From NCBI RefSeq assembly GCF_018129385.1, contig NZ_JAFCLN010000007.1, forward strand, positions 229,867 to 293,866: a stretch of 64,000 bases of DNA, in the 5' to 3' direction. The stretch comes from Bradyrhizobium lablabi. GTDB lineage: Bacteria; Pseudomonadota; Alphaproteobacteria; Rhizobiales; Xanthobacteraceae. Of this stretch, positions 35,091 through 43,253 are shown one piece after another. Both the position numbers and the translations under genes were made by a program. A model generated the notes under the pieces. The model searched no databases, had not been told where the DNA came from, and worked only from the letters and a program-made list of their open reading frames with translations. Numbering within the stretch: position 1 is the first letter of the stretch; every line of letters begins with the position of its first letter.

Positions 35091-35102
35091 GCCAACACCG
35101 GC

Positions 35103-35303
35103 CGCACCAGTTTCGCACCAGAACGATCTCAACAAGACGCACCGAACGCGATTGATATCAATTGAAAACGCAGCAAAATCAACGAACCTGATCGATATTC
35201 CGCCGCTCATAACGGTCTGGTTGCAGGTTTGAGTCCTGCCGGGCCCACCACTGAATCGATGGCTGTTTTTCATTTACAGCCTGCTTGCTGGACACCGCAC
35301 CAG
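35103..35303 (+). repeat. att-like site, right copy: tRNA(CAT) 3' fragment with flanking boxes
   Basis: Bases 35203-35250 repeat the tRNA 3' fragment of the left copy, from the anticodon stem through the T-arm to the terminal CCA. The extended 80-bp block 35171-35250 differs from 1594-1673 at 4 positions. Paired CGCACCAG boxes lie at 35103-35121 and a single box at 35296-35303, at nearly the same distances as on the left. Here the acceptor end reads CCCACCA rather than CCCGCCA. The two sites are direct repeats 33,577 bp apart. Confidence 0.65.
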
Positions 35304-35452
35304 AAACGCCCCGCTTCCCCCAGTAGTTCTTCAGGGTGGACGCGCCAAGGAGCTTCGCGCCACTTCGGCTTGGGGCGATTGAGGGTCTTTTTTCAGAACG
35401 GGACGCGTAGCTTGTCTTTTTGATATGGCGAACCCACAAGCACACAGCATCA

Positions 35453-38400
35453 TCACACGATCAGATCGTGCATCACATGATGATGGCCGCCTTTGGCGTG
35501 ATCACCGGCGGTTTGCTCCGCAAGTGATAGCCAAGCCGGTTCTGCATCCTGGATAGACGCCAAAGCGTCTTGTCCGGCAGCGTCCCGGGCATGCGCGGCC
35601 GACGCCGGACCGTGGCCCATCTCCGCCAGGTCAACAGCGTCCGAATGTCTGGAAGCGGCGATCTCGTTCTTGAATTGTAGAGAATCTTCGAATTCCGGCG
35701 CGGCCGCCATTTCTGCGTGACCGGCGGCGGCGAGCAAGAGCTGGTTCTTGCCTGCAGTGCTCAGGTTCGATTCAGAATCCGAGTCGTTGGACGGGTCTGC
35801 AGACACTGTGTGCAAGTCCGGCTGCGATTGGCCGGGATCAGCACCGTTCCTGGATGCGGCGTCCCGCGCCACATGCTGCTCGGCGGCTGGGGGACCGTCA
35901 TGAGCCGCCGCCTGCAAATCGCGCCGCGATGGGTCGTGATCGGCATCACTCCCGGGTGCTGCGTCCTGCGCCCCATGCTGCTCGGCCGCTGGGGGACCGT
36001 CATTAGCAGCCGTTCGCAAATCGCGCCGCGATGGGTCGTGATCGGCATCACTCCCGGGTGCTGCGTCCTGCGCCCCATGCTGTTCGGCGGCTGGGGGACC
36101 GTCATTAGCAGCCGTTCGCAGATCGCGCCGCGATGGGTCGTGATCGGCAGCCCCCCCGGGTGCTGCGTCATCCCTCGCATGCTGCTGGGCGGCCGGGAGA
36201 CCGTCATTAGCAGCCGCCTGCAGATCGCGCCACGATGGGTCGTGATCGGCAGCACTCCCGGATGATGCGTCATCCCTCGCATGCTGCTGGGCGGCTGGGG
36301 GACCGTCATTAGCAGCCGCCTGCAGATCGCGCCGCGATGGGTCGTGATCGGCACCACTCCCGGGTGCTGCGTCCTGCGCCTCATGCTGCTCGGCGGCCGG
36401 GGGACCGTCATTAGCAGCCGCCTGCAAATCGCGCCGCGATTGGTCGTGATCGGCAGCACCCCCGGATGCTGTGTCATCCCCCGCATGCTGCTGGGCGGCC
36501 GGGAGAACGTCATTAGAGGCCGTTCGCAAATCACGCTGCGATGGGTCGTAATCGGCATCACTCCCGGGTGCTGCATCCTGCGCCCCATGCTGCTCAGAGG
36601 CTGCGGGACCGCCTTCAGCGGCCGCCTGCAAATCGCGCTGCGATTGGTCGTGACCGGTAGCTCTCCCGGATGCTGCGTCATCCCCCGCATGCTGCTCGGC
36701 GGCTGGAAGACCGTTATTGGACGCCCTGTGCGAATCGCGCTGCGATTGGCCGTGATCGGCGCTCCCGGGTGCTGCGTCATGCGCCACATGCTGCTCGGCA
36801 GCTGCGGAACCGTCTCCAGAGGCCTGGTGCAAATCGCGCTGCGATCGGCCGTGACCGGCGTCGCTCCCAGGTGCTGCGTCGTGCGCCGCATGCTGCTCGG
36901 CAGCTGCAGAACCGTTATCGGAGGCCGTGTGCAAATCGCGCTGCGATTGGCCGTGATCGGCGCTCCCGGGTGCTGCGTCATGCGCCACATGCTGCTCGGC
37001 GGCTGCGGAACCGTCTCCAGAGGCCTGGTGCAAATCGCGCTGCGATCGGCCGTGACCGGCGTCGCTCCCAGGTGCGGCGTCATGCGCCGCATGCTGCTCG
37101 GCAGCTGCAGAACCGTTATCAGAGGCGGTGTGCAAATCGCGCTGCGATTGGCCGTGACTAGCAGCGCGCCCCGGTGCTGCGTCGTGCGCCACATACTGCT
37201 CGGCAGCTGCGGAACCGTTATCAGAGGCGGTGTGCAAATCGCGCTGCGATTGGCCGTGACTGGCAGCGCTCCCCGGTGCTGCGTCGTGCGCCACATGCTG
37301 CTCGGCGGCTGCGGAACCGGCTCCAGAGGCCCTGTGCAAATCGCGCTGCGATTGGCCGTGACTAGCACTCTCGGGTGCTGCGTCATGCGCCGCCTGCTGC
37401 TCGACGGCTGCGGGACCGTTATCAGAGGCGGTGTGCAAATCGCGCTGCGATGGGTCGTGACTGGCAGCGCTCCCCGGTGCTGCGTCGTGCACCACATGCT
37501 GCTTGGCGGCTGCGGAACCGCCTTCAGACGTTGTCTGAAAAGCGCGCGGCAACTGGCCGGAATCGACAGCAATTGGCGGTGTTGCGCCTTGCTCGGCGAG
37601 CTGCGACGTTGTCAGTGCGACGGCGAGTCCGCCAGGATCGATCGTGGCTCCTGAAGGCGTTGCGACCGCATCGCTGGTCGTCGTTGCGAAGGCACCTGCG
37701 TGGATCGGTTGCTGATCGAATGTGAAATGAACCTCCATCAGTTGGGTCCCGGGAAGCTCAATCGAAGGCACGCTGGCGAGCTTAACGGAGTCATCGCCGC
37801 TGTCTTCCGTCGCATGCTCCGGAGCTTTGTCGAGACTGGCCCGGGTGGAATCGGTTAGGTCGACCCGATCTCGCGCGAAATGGAAGCTGAAGCTCTTATC
37901 GGCTGTGGTCCAGCCGCTGCCTGTGACGCTCGCGCTGTCGGTCGCTTCGGCGCTACTCTCCGCTAGAACATCCAATGCCGCCATTGCGGCCAGGGCAGGA
38001 TCAATCGACTCGCTGGCGGCAGCGACGGTCGCGGTTGCGGGCTGATAGACGAAATCCGCCTCTTGAACGGACGCTACCCCCTGCAAGTGAATCTCCAGGA
38101 GGGCCGGATGCCCGATATCAAGGGCTCGATCGGTCTGATTCACGTACACGATGACTTGATTGTTCGCGCTGTCGTAGATCCAGGCGACGGTGTGCGGGGG
38201 CACGGACGTCGCTGTCGGAGACAGCGCCATGAACGCCAGAGCGCCAAATGCCGCCAGATTGAGCCTGTCAAACCCCGATGCGAAATCGGTAATAGTATCG
38301 AGCTGGCCCGAGTTGGAGTCGGCCACGGCCAGATAGACGAATGTGTCGTTGCCGTTGCTCCCCGTCAGCCTGTCGCCGCCAAAGCCGCCGATGATGCTGT

Positions 38401-41400
38401 CGTTGCCGTTATTGCCGTTCACGGTATCGGTCCCGGATCCTCCGTAGATCGTGTCATTGCCATCATTGCCCTTGATCGTATCGTTGCCGGATCCTGCATA
38501 GAGCGTGTCATCCCTTCCGGTGCCGTTGACGATATCTTCGCCGGCGCCCGCATAGACGATTTGAAACTCATCGCCTCCTCCCGCGATATTCTCACCTTGG
38601 GGAGTTCCGTAGACGAACGGCGGATCAGATACTTCCTCGGGTCCCGGAGCGAGGTTGTCGAAATCGTTGGGATCGGCATCGCTGCTGCCATGGATGGTGA
38701 CCGTCACCACTTGGGTGGTGCCGTCCGCCGTGGCCACAGTGAACGTGTCGGTCAGGGTATCGCGGACATCAAGCGCCTGCACGGCGCTATTGGCGTTGTC
38801 GAGCGTGTAGGTCCACACGCCCGACGCCGTCATCGTGAAGGTGCCGTAGCCTTCGTCGCTCTGCGTCGGTGAATTGACCGCCGTGAACGTGTTGACTGTG
38901 TTGTCCACGTCGATGTCGGTGAGCGTGCCGGTAGCAACGGGGGTGCCGGCCCCCGTGCCGTCGGCTTCGATCACCGAGCCACTCGCGGTGCCGGAAACGA
39001 CGGCTGCATCGTTGCTGCCGGTGATGGTGACCGTGACAACTCGCGCGGTTCCGTCCACGGTTGTCACCGTGAAGCTGTCGGTCAGCGTGTCACCGACATT
39101 GAGTGCCTGCACTTCGTCGTTGGCATTGTCGAGCGCGTAGGTCCATACGCCGGAGGCTGTCATAGTGAACGTGCCGTAGTCCTCGTCGCTCTCGGTCGGA
39201 GTATTGACCGCCAAAAAGGTGTTGGCAGCATTGTCCACGTCGATGTCGGTGAGCGTGCCGGTCGCCACCGGGATGCCGGCCGCCGTGCCGCCTGCCTCGG
39301 TCACCGAGCCGCTCGCGGTGCCGGAAATGACGGCCGCGTCGTTGCTGCCGGTGATGGTGATGGTGACCACTTGCGCCGTGCCGTCAGCGGTGGTCACCGT
39401 GAAGTTGTCGGTCAGCGTGCCACCAAGATTGAGTGCCTGCACCGCGCTGTTGGCGTTGTCGAGCGTGTAGGTCCACACGCCGGACGCCGTCATGGTGAAA
39501 GTGCCGTAGCCTTCGCCGCTCTCTGTCGGCGAGCCGACAGCCGTGAAGGCGTTGGCAGCATTGTCCACGTCGATATCGGTGAGCGTGCCAGTCGCGACGG
39601 GGGTGCCGGCCCCCGTGCCGCCGGCCTCGATCACCGAGCCGCTCGCAGTTCCGGAAATGACGGCTGCGTCGTTGCTGCCGGTGATAGTGACCGCGACAAC
39701 TTGCGCGGTACCGTCCACGGTGGCCACCGTGAAGCTGTCAATCAGCGTGTCACCGGCATTGAGCGCCTGCACCGCACTATTGGCGTTGTCGAGCGTGTAG
39801 GTCCACACGCCGGACGCCGTCATGGTGAAAGCGCCGTAGCCTTCGTCGCTCTGCGTCGGTAAGTCGACCGCCGCGAACGTGTCGGCCGCATTGTCGACGT
39901 CGATGTCAGTTAGCGTGCCGGTCGCAACGGGAGTGCCGACGCCCGTGCCGCCGGACTCGATCACCGAGCCGCTCGCGGTGCCGGAAATGATGGCTGCGTC
40001 GTTGCTGCCGGTGATAGTGACCGCGACAACTTGCGCGGTGCCGTCCACGGTGGTCACCGTGAAGCTGTCAGTCAGCGTGTCACCGGCATTGAGCGCCTGC
40101 ACCGCGCTGTTGGCGTTGTCGAGCGTATACAACCATGCGCCGGCTGCCGTGATCGTGAAGGTGCCGTAGCCGCCCGTGCTCGGCCTCGGCGAGGTGATCG
40201 CCGTGAAGGTGTTGGCCGCGTTGTCGACGTCGGTGTCGGTAAGCGTGCCGGTCGCGGTCGACTCACCCAGCAGCCCATTGGCGATGCTGCCGGCTTCGAC
40301 TACCGAACCGCTTGTGGCGCCGGATATGATGGCCGCATCGTTCATGCCGTTGATGGCGACCGTAAAGGTCCGGTTGGCCGAGAGCGTGCCGTCTGAAACG
40401 GTGATGGTAAAGCTTTCGGTCGTGCGTGCCGTTAGTGCATTGACTGCGTCATTGTCGGGAACGTAGGTGTAAGCGCCGGTCGCGCTGTTGAGGTAAATCG
40501 TGCCGTAGCGACCGGCCCTCCACACATCGTAGGTTATGCCGTCCCACACAATCTGGCCGGCAGTGCCGTCGCTGATGCCATAGGTCAGTGCGGCGGCCTC
40601 GCGAGGACTGCCGCCGACGAAGATTCCGTTCGATGTTGCGAAAGTGTCGAACACTGCCGTATCCACCAGGATCGGGCCAGCCGCTGCATTCAGCGTCGGC
40701 GGCGCGGGCGGTGGAGGGGGCGGCCTGACGATGGTGATCTCCAGTACCGGGCTTGGAGCCGACTCCAACGGCGGAAGAGAGGCTTGCGTTGCTGGACTGC
40801 CGGGCGGGACATAGTTGATCGGTTGCAGCAGCTGCGGATTGAAATAATACGGCGTGCTGGATCCGTATGGCCCGTAGCCCTTCGCCAAGTTGGCGAACAC
40901 GGCCTTCTGGGCCGCCTGCAACTCTTCCATTCTGGCGGTAGAATTCGTGGCCCGGCTCACGCTGATCGAGGAGCCAACCCTGTTGAGTTCGACCGTCTGT
41001 CCGGGATCATCAACAATAATGCTTCGCGGAATCGCCTCCTTGGTCCAGAGCTCGAATACGCCGTGTTCGAGATCCTGATATGCGATGCTGTCGTCATCGA
41101 GGAATGTGGCATCCGGATCCGCAGCCTGGACGTCGTCCGGCGCTATGGCGGTCAACACTGCAAGCAACAGCGCGCCGAATCCGCCGTATCGTTGTGATAT
41201 GGCGAGCGCCGCGAGCACCGTCCGATTCCGGATTTCAAGCTTCTGATATATGTGGTGGAGGTGCACCTTGATGGTGCCGTCGGAAATGTTGAGCCGGCGC
41301 GCAATTGCCTTGTTCGACAAGCCTTCGGCCACCAAACGCATGATTTCGCGCTCGCGCTCCGTCAGCACCGCCAGCACATTTTCGATATTGGCAACGTTTA

Positions 41401-41821
41401 CTTCCTTCCCCGTTGGCGTCGATTCCGACGACGATTCCGGTAGTAAACTGACGCCCTCCGCCACCAACCTCAGGGATCGCAGCAACGTTTCGTTGTTTGC
41501 GTATTTCGAAATCACATTGCAAGAACCGGCCGCGATTGCCGCGGCGAGATCGCTGTCTTCGACTGCCGCGGTGAAGAAAACCAGCTGGATGGGAACGTTC
41601 TCATCGTCGGCGATCGCGAGAATTTCGGATGCCGTCACGTCAGGAAAAGAATCCCCTAGAAGCGCGATATCGGGCGCCAAATTCCGGATCGCTTCGAGGC
41701 AGCTTGTTCCGCTGTTGCACCGTGCGACAATCTCGAAGTCGCGCTGCGTCGCGAATACTGACGTCAACCCCTGCAAAACGATCGGATGTCGATCCGCAAT
41801 CACCAATCGGGTTCCACGCAT
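35453..41821 (-). CDS. Giant fusion: pseudo-receiver/LuxR HTH + VCBS + RTX + 33-residue repeats
   Basis: A 2122-residue protein in one uninterrupted frame. Residues 1-125 are a receiver-like domain in which the phospho-acceptor position reads Gly56 (ALLGDSFPD) and the acidic pair is D10-R11; Thr84 and Lys106 remain. Residues 145-210 are a LuxR/NarL HTH (LTEREREIMRLVAEGLSNKA). A hydrophobic stretch (GALLLAVLTAIA, about 213-227) followed by VQAADP could be a membrane anchor or internal signal. Then come a proline-rich linker, a cadherin/VCBS-like region, five 110-residue VCBS repeats, RTX nonapeptides, about 17 repeats of 33 residues rich in Ala, Asp and His, and a His-rich tail (KGGHHHVMHD). 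I infer either a ToxR-like membrane-tethered regulator with an external adhesin, or an adhesin that inherited a regulator. Confidence 0.85.
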   Translation of the reverse strand: MRGTRLVIADRHPIVLQGLTSVFATQRDFEIVARCNSGTSCLEAIRNLAPDIALLGDSFPDVTASEILAIADDENVPIQLVFFTAAVEDSDLAAAIAAGSCNVISKYANNETLLRSLRLVAEGVSLLPESSSESTPTGKEVNVANIENVLAVLTEREREIMRLVAEGLSNKAIARRLNISDGTIKVHLHHIYQKLEIRNRTVLAALAISQRYGGFGALLLAVLTAIAPDDVQAADPDATFLDDDSIAYQDLEHGVFELWTKEAIPRSIIVDDPGQTVELNRVGSSISVSRATNSTARMEELQAAQKAVFANLAKGYGPYGSSTPYYFNPQLLQPINYVPPGSPATQASLPPLESAPSPVLEITIVRPPPPPPAPPTLNAAAGPILVDTAVFDTFATSNGIFVGGSPREAAALTYGISDGTAGQIVWDGITYDVWRAGRYGTIYLNSATGAYTYVPDNDAVNALTARTTESFTITVSDGTLSANRTFTVAINGMNDAAIISGATSGSVVEAGSIANGLLGESTATGTLTDTDVDNAANTFTAITSPRPSTGGYGTFTITAAGAWLYTLDNANSAVQALNAGDTLTDSFTVTTVDGTAQVVAVTITGSNDAAIISGTASGSVIESGGTGVGTPVATGTLTDIDVDNAADTFAAVDLPTQSDEGYGAFTMTASGVWTYTLDNANSAVQALNAGDTLIDSFTVATVDGTAQVVAVTITGSNDAAVISGTASGSVIEAGGTGAGTPVATGTLTDIDVDNAANAFTAVGSPTESGEGYGTFTMTASGVWTYTLDNANSAVQALNLGGTLTDNFTVTTADGTAQVVTITITGSNDAAVISGTASGSVTEAGGTAAGIPVATGTLTDIDVDNAANTFLAVNTPTESDEDYGTFTMTASGVWTYALDNANDEVQALNVGDTLTDSFTVTTVDGTARVVTVTITGSNDAAVVSGTASGSVIEADGTGAGTPVATGTLTDIDVDNTVNTFTAVNSPTQSDEGYGTFTMTASGVWTYTLDNANSAVQALDVRDTLTDTFTVATADGTTQVVTVTIHGSSDADPNDFDNLAPGPEEVSDPPFVYGTPQGENIAGGGDEFQIVYAGAGEDIVNGTGRDDTLYAGSGNDTIKGNDGNDTIYGGSGTDTVNGNNGNDSIIGGFGGDRLTGSNGNDTFVYLAVADSNSGQLDTITDFASGFDRLNLAAFGALAFMALSPTATSVPPHTVAWIYDSANNQVIVYVNQTDRALDIGHPALLEIHLQGVASVQEADFVYQPATATVAAASESIDPALAAMAALDVLAESSAEATDSASVTGSGWTTADKSFSFHFARDRVDLTDSTRASLDKAPEHATEDSGDDSVKLASVPSIELPGTQLMEVHFTFDQQPIHAGAFATTTSDAVATPSGATIDPGGLAVALTTSQLAEQGATPPIAVDSGQLPRAFQTTSEGGSAAAKQHVVHDAAPGSAASHDPSQRDLHTASDNGPAAVEQQAAHDAAPESASHGQSQRDLHRASGAGSAAAEQHVAHDAAPGSAASHGQSQRDLHTASDNGSAAAEQYVAHDAAPGRAASHGQSQRDLHTASDNGSAAAEQHAAHDAAPGSDAGHGRSQRDLHQASGDGSAAAEQHVAHDAAPGSADHGQSQRDLHTASDNGSAAAEQHAAHDAAPGSDAGHGRSQRDLHQASGDGSAAAEQHVAHDAAPGSADHGQSQRDSHRASNNGLPAAEQHAGDDAASGRATGHDQSQRDLQAAAEGGPAASEQHGAQDAAPGSDADYDPSQRDLRTASNDVLPAAQQHAGDDTASGGAADHDQSRRDLQAAANDGPPAAEQHEAQDAAPGSGADHDPSRRDLQAAANDGPPAAQQHARDDASSGSAADHDPSWRDLQAAANDGLPAAQQHARDDAAPGGAADHDPSRRDLRTAANDGPPAAEQHGAQDAAPGSDADHDPSRRDLRTAANDGPPAAEQHGAQDAAPGSDADHDPSRRDLQAAAHDGPPAAEQHVARDAASRNGADPGQSQPDLHTVSADPSNDSDSESNLSTAGKNQLLLAAAGHAEMAAAPEFEDSLQFKNEIAASRHSDAVDLAEMGHGPASAAHARDAAGQDALASIQDAEPAWLSLAEQTAGDHAKGGHHHVMHDLIV
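35787..37490 (-). repeat. About 17 tandem repeats of about 100 bp (33-34 residues)
   Basis: The unit is 33-34 residues, with consensus blocks HDAAPGS, SQRDLHTASDNG and AAAEQH. The first eight units (high coordinates) favour HDAAPG...SQRDLH and the later ones QDAAPG...SRRDLQAAANDG. Units 5-6 are nearly repeated as units 7-8, showing a two-unit duplication. All other long open frames in this stretch, on both strands, result from this periodicity. Confidence 0.9.
38330..38560 (-). repeat. RTX-type nonapeptide repeats in the giant fusion
   Basis: The encoded segment contains GAGEDIVNG, GSGNDTIKG, NDGNDTIYG, GSGTDTVNG, NNGNDSIIG and SNGNDTFVY, matching the GGxGxDxUx calcium-binding pattern. Such repeats form a parallel beta-roll with Ca2+ outside the cell, which argues that this part of the protein is exported. 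Confidence 0.85.
38690..40340 (-). repeat. Five VCBS repeats of 330 bp
   Basis: Five 110-residue units, each with SGSVIEAGG, ATGTLTDIDVDN, GYGTFTMTASG, WTYTLDNANSAVQAL, DSFTVTTVDGT and ending TGSNDAAVIS. Equivalent positions recur every 330 bp (39001, 39331, 39661, 39991); the unit at the high-coordinate end is about 9 bp longer. VCBS units are typical of large bacterial adhesins. Confidence 0.9.
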
Positions 41822-42279
41822 GAGCGTTCCCTGCCCGTCCCCCTAAAAACTCCGCGCCCAAGCAATATTTTCAGAGTCGTAGCTTCTTCAAAGGGTTGGT
41901 AGTAGGCAACCTAATCTACGGTGCACCGACATCCATCGTTTGGGGTAGTGACGCATCCGTCGTTTGGGGTAGGGGCTATCCTCTTTGGGGTACGGGCACC
42001 CAGAGACGCCCACCTTTCGGGTTAGAGACATCCATTGTTTGGTGATCGCTGCCGCACGGCTTGTTTATAGCCAACGGCATATAGGGGCATGGCCAATTCG
42101 CATCTAAACTTAGGCTAAGTCGAAAGGCCGCGATATCGACAAGAGGATGCCGCAAGTTCCATCCAGTCGACACAATATCTGCACTTTTGAATCTGCACTT
42201 TTGAGCAGATCGCCAAATGGGAGAGTTGATAAAAGTTTCAACCGCTACTCAACGTTGATCAGAGTTTGGGAGTATTGTC
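41822..42279. promoter_or_regulatory. Divergent promoter region with phased repeats
   Basis: This 458-bp gap separates the giant fusion (minus) from the LuxR-type gene (plus). Copies of CATCC-(A/G)-TCGTTTGGGGTAG start at 41930 and 41954. Weaker copies start at 41977 (TATCCTCTTTGGGGTAC) and 42029 (CATCCATTGTTTGGTGA), and a very degenerate one lies near 42009. The first three are 23-24 bp apart, about two helical turns. A perfect tandem 14-mer, ATCTGCACTTTTGA, lies at 42177-42204, about 75 bp before the LuxR-type ATG. These are good candidates for regulator binding. Confidence 0.55.
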
Positions 42280-43104
42280 ATGCTACGGCAGCGATTTTTT
42301 TCAGTCGTCCTTATTGGAAAAAGCATTTTGCTTAGGGAAGGATTGGCTAGAATCTTACGTGCAGCGAATTTTCGCATCCTGGCATCGGTATCATCCGCAG
42401 TTGATTTGCGGCAGAGCAAACCTACGCATGGTTTGCCGCTCTTTCTAATCGTCCATACCGGCGATGATTTTGAATACGTAGTCGAGCTAATCGAAAATTT
42501 CAGACGCATGCATCCAGATGGACGCATCGCGGTCGTTGCCGACCGTTATGGGCTGAAAGAAATGAGTTCGGCATTCCGCGCGGGTGCCAACGGATACTTC
42601 GCCAACGCCATTACGTGCGACAGGTTCACAAAATCAATGGAGCTTGTCATGATGGGCGAAACGATTTTCCCACCGGCATTCCTGTCACGCGTACTCGATC
42701 CCAAAAGCAGTCAGACGGTTGAGGCCACGGCCGATGATCGGATGGGCGAGCCAATCCTCGTCGCGGAAAAAGATACTCCCCCTTCGCTGCTCTCCCCGCG
42801 CGAGAAGCTGATTTTGCGCTGTATCATCGGGGGTGACACCAACAAATGCATAGGCCGGAAAATCAATATTGCCGAAGCAACCGTCAAAGTCCATGTCAAG
42901 GCGATCTTTCGCAAGATCGGGGTCCAGAACCGGACGCAGGCCGCGATCTGGGGCCTCAATAATGGATTCCCACACCCTGGAAGACGGCAAATGCTGCCAT
43001 CGATTTCAAACGGGTCATTTTCAGGTCACGTCAAGACAGTCTCCGAGGAGAAGCAACCTGAGGGGCTGGTACCTCCGTCTAGGCGGCCATCATTCAGCCT
43101 CTAA
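42280..43104 (+). CDS. LuxR-type regulator with pseudo-receiver domain
   Basis: A 274-residue protein with an N-terminal receiver-like fold (residues 5-125) and a C-terminal LuxR/NarL HTH (about 168-235, LSPREKLILRCIIGGDTNKC). The receiver has lost every phosphorylation hallmark: the acidic pair reads GK at 12-13, the phospho-Asp position reads Val58, the Ser/Thr position reads Ala, and the Lys position reads Asn109. It should therefore act without phosphotransfer. GGGAGT precedes the ATG. It diverges from the giant fusion, whose own receiver is also degenerate, and probably controls the surface locus. The last 35 residues are Pro/Ser-rich. Confidence 0.85.
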   Translation: MLRQRFFSVVLIGKSILLREGLARILRAANFRILASVSSAVDLRQSKPTHGLPLFLIVHTGDDFEYVVELIENFRRMHPDGRIAVVADRYGLKEMSSAFRAGANGYFANAITCDRFTKSMELVMMGETIFPPAFLSRVLDPKSSQTVEATADDRMGEPILVAEKDTPPSLLSPREKLILRCIIGGDTNKCIGRKINIAEATVKVHVKAIFRKIGVQNRTQAAIWGLNNGFPHPGRRQMLPSISNGSFSGHVKTVSEEKQPEGLVPPSRRPSFSL

Positions 43105-43253
43105 GCAGCAACGCCAGACGACGTTCCGGCGCGCGAGGACTCGCGAGCAAGAACCGCTCCTTCCCCGCCAGGTCGCGACTCGTTGTCTCATCTCAGATTG
43201 CCTGAGGACTGGTGGCCCATAGGCAGACGCAGACGATTGCGGCCTCCGACGGA

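Larger units (their letters stand above)
34506..35452. other. Gene-poor region with integrase remnant and att-like site
   Basis: About 950 bases without a convincing intact gene. It contains a probable decayed integrase tail near 34979-35090 and the right att-like site. Other open frames here lack protein-like composition. Antisense frames across the tRNA fragment give QDSNLQPDRYERR- or GRTRTCNQTV-like strings, known artefacts of reading tRNA sequence. Confidence 0.55.

Noticed and set aside
35025..35445. Minus-strand frames reading through the right tRNA fragment
   Set aside because: They give strings such as QDSNLQPDRYERR and GRTRTCNQTV, which are familiar false translations of tRNA 3' sequence.
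35717..37654. Long open frames on the plus strand (for example 36281-37654) and in a second minus frame (35761-37572)
   Set aside because: They cover the tandem repeat array, whose unit length keeps several frames open. Their translations are biased repeats, and the main frame continues through well-formed VCBS and HTH domains.
41930..42045. CRISPR array
   Set aside because: There are only four imperfect units with almost no spacer between them and no cas genes; a promoter repeat is more likely.
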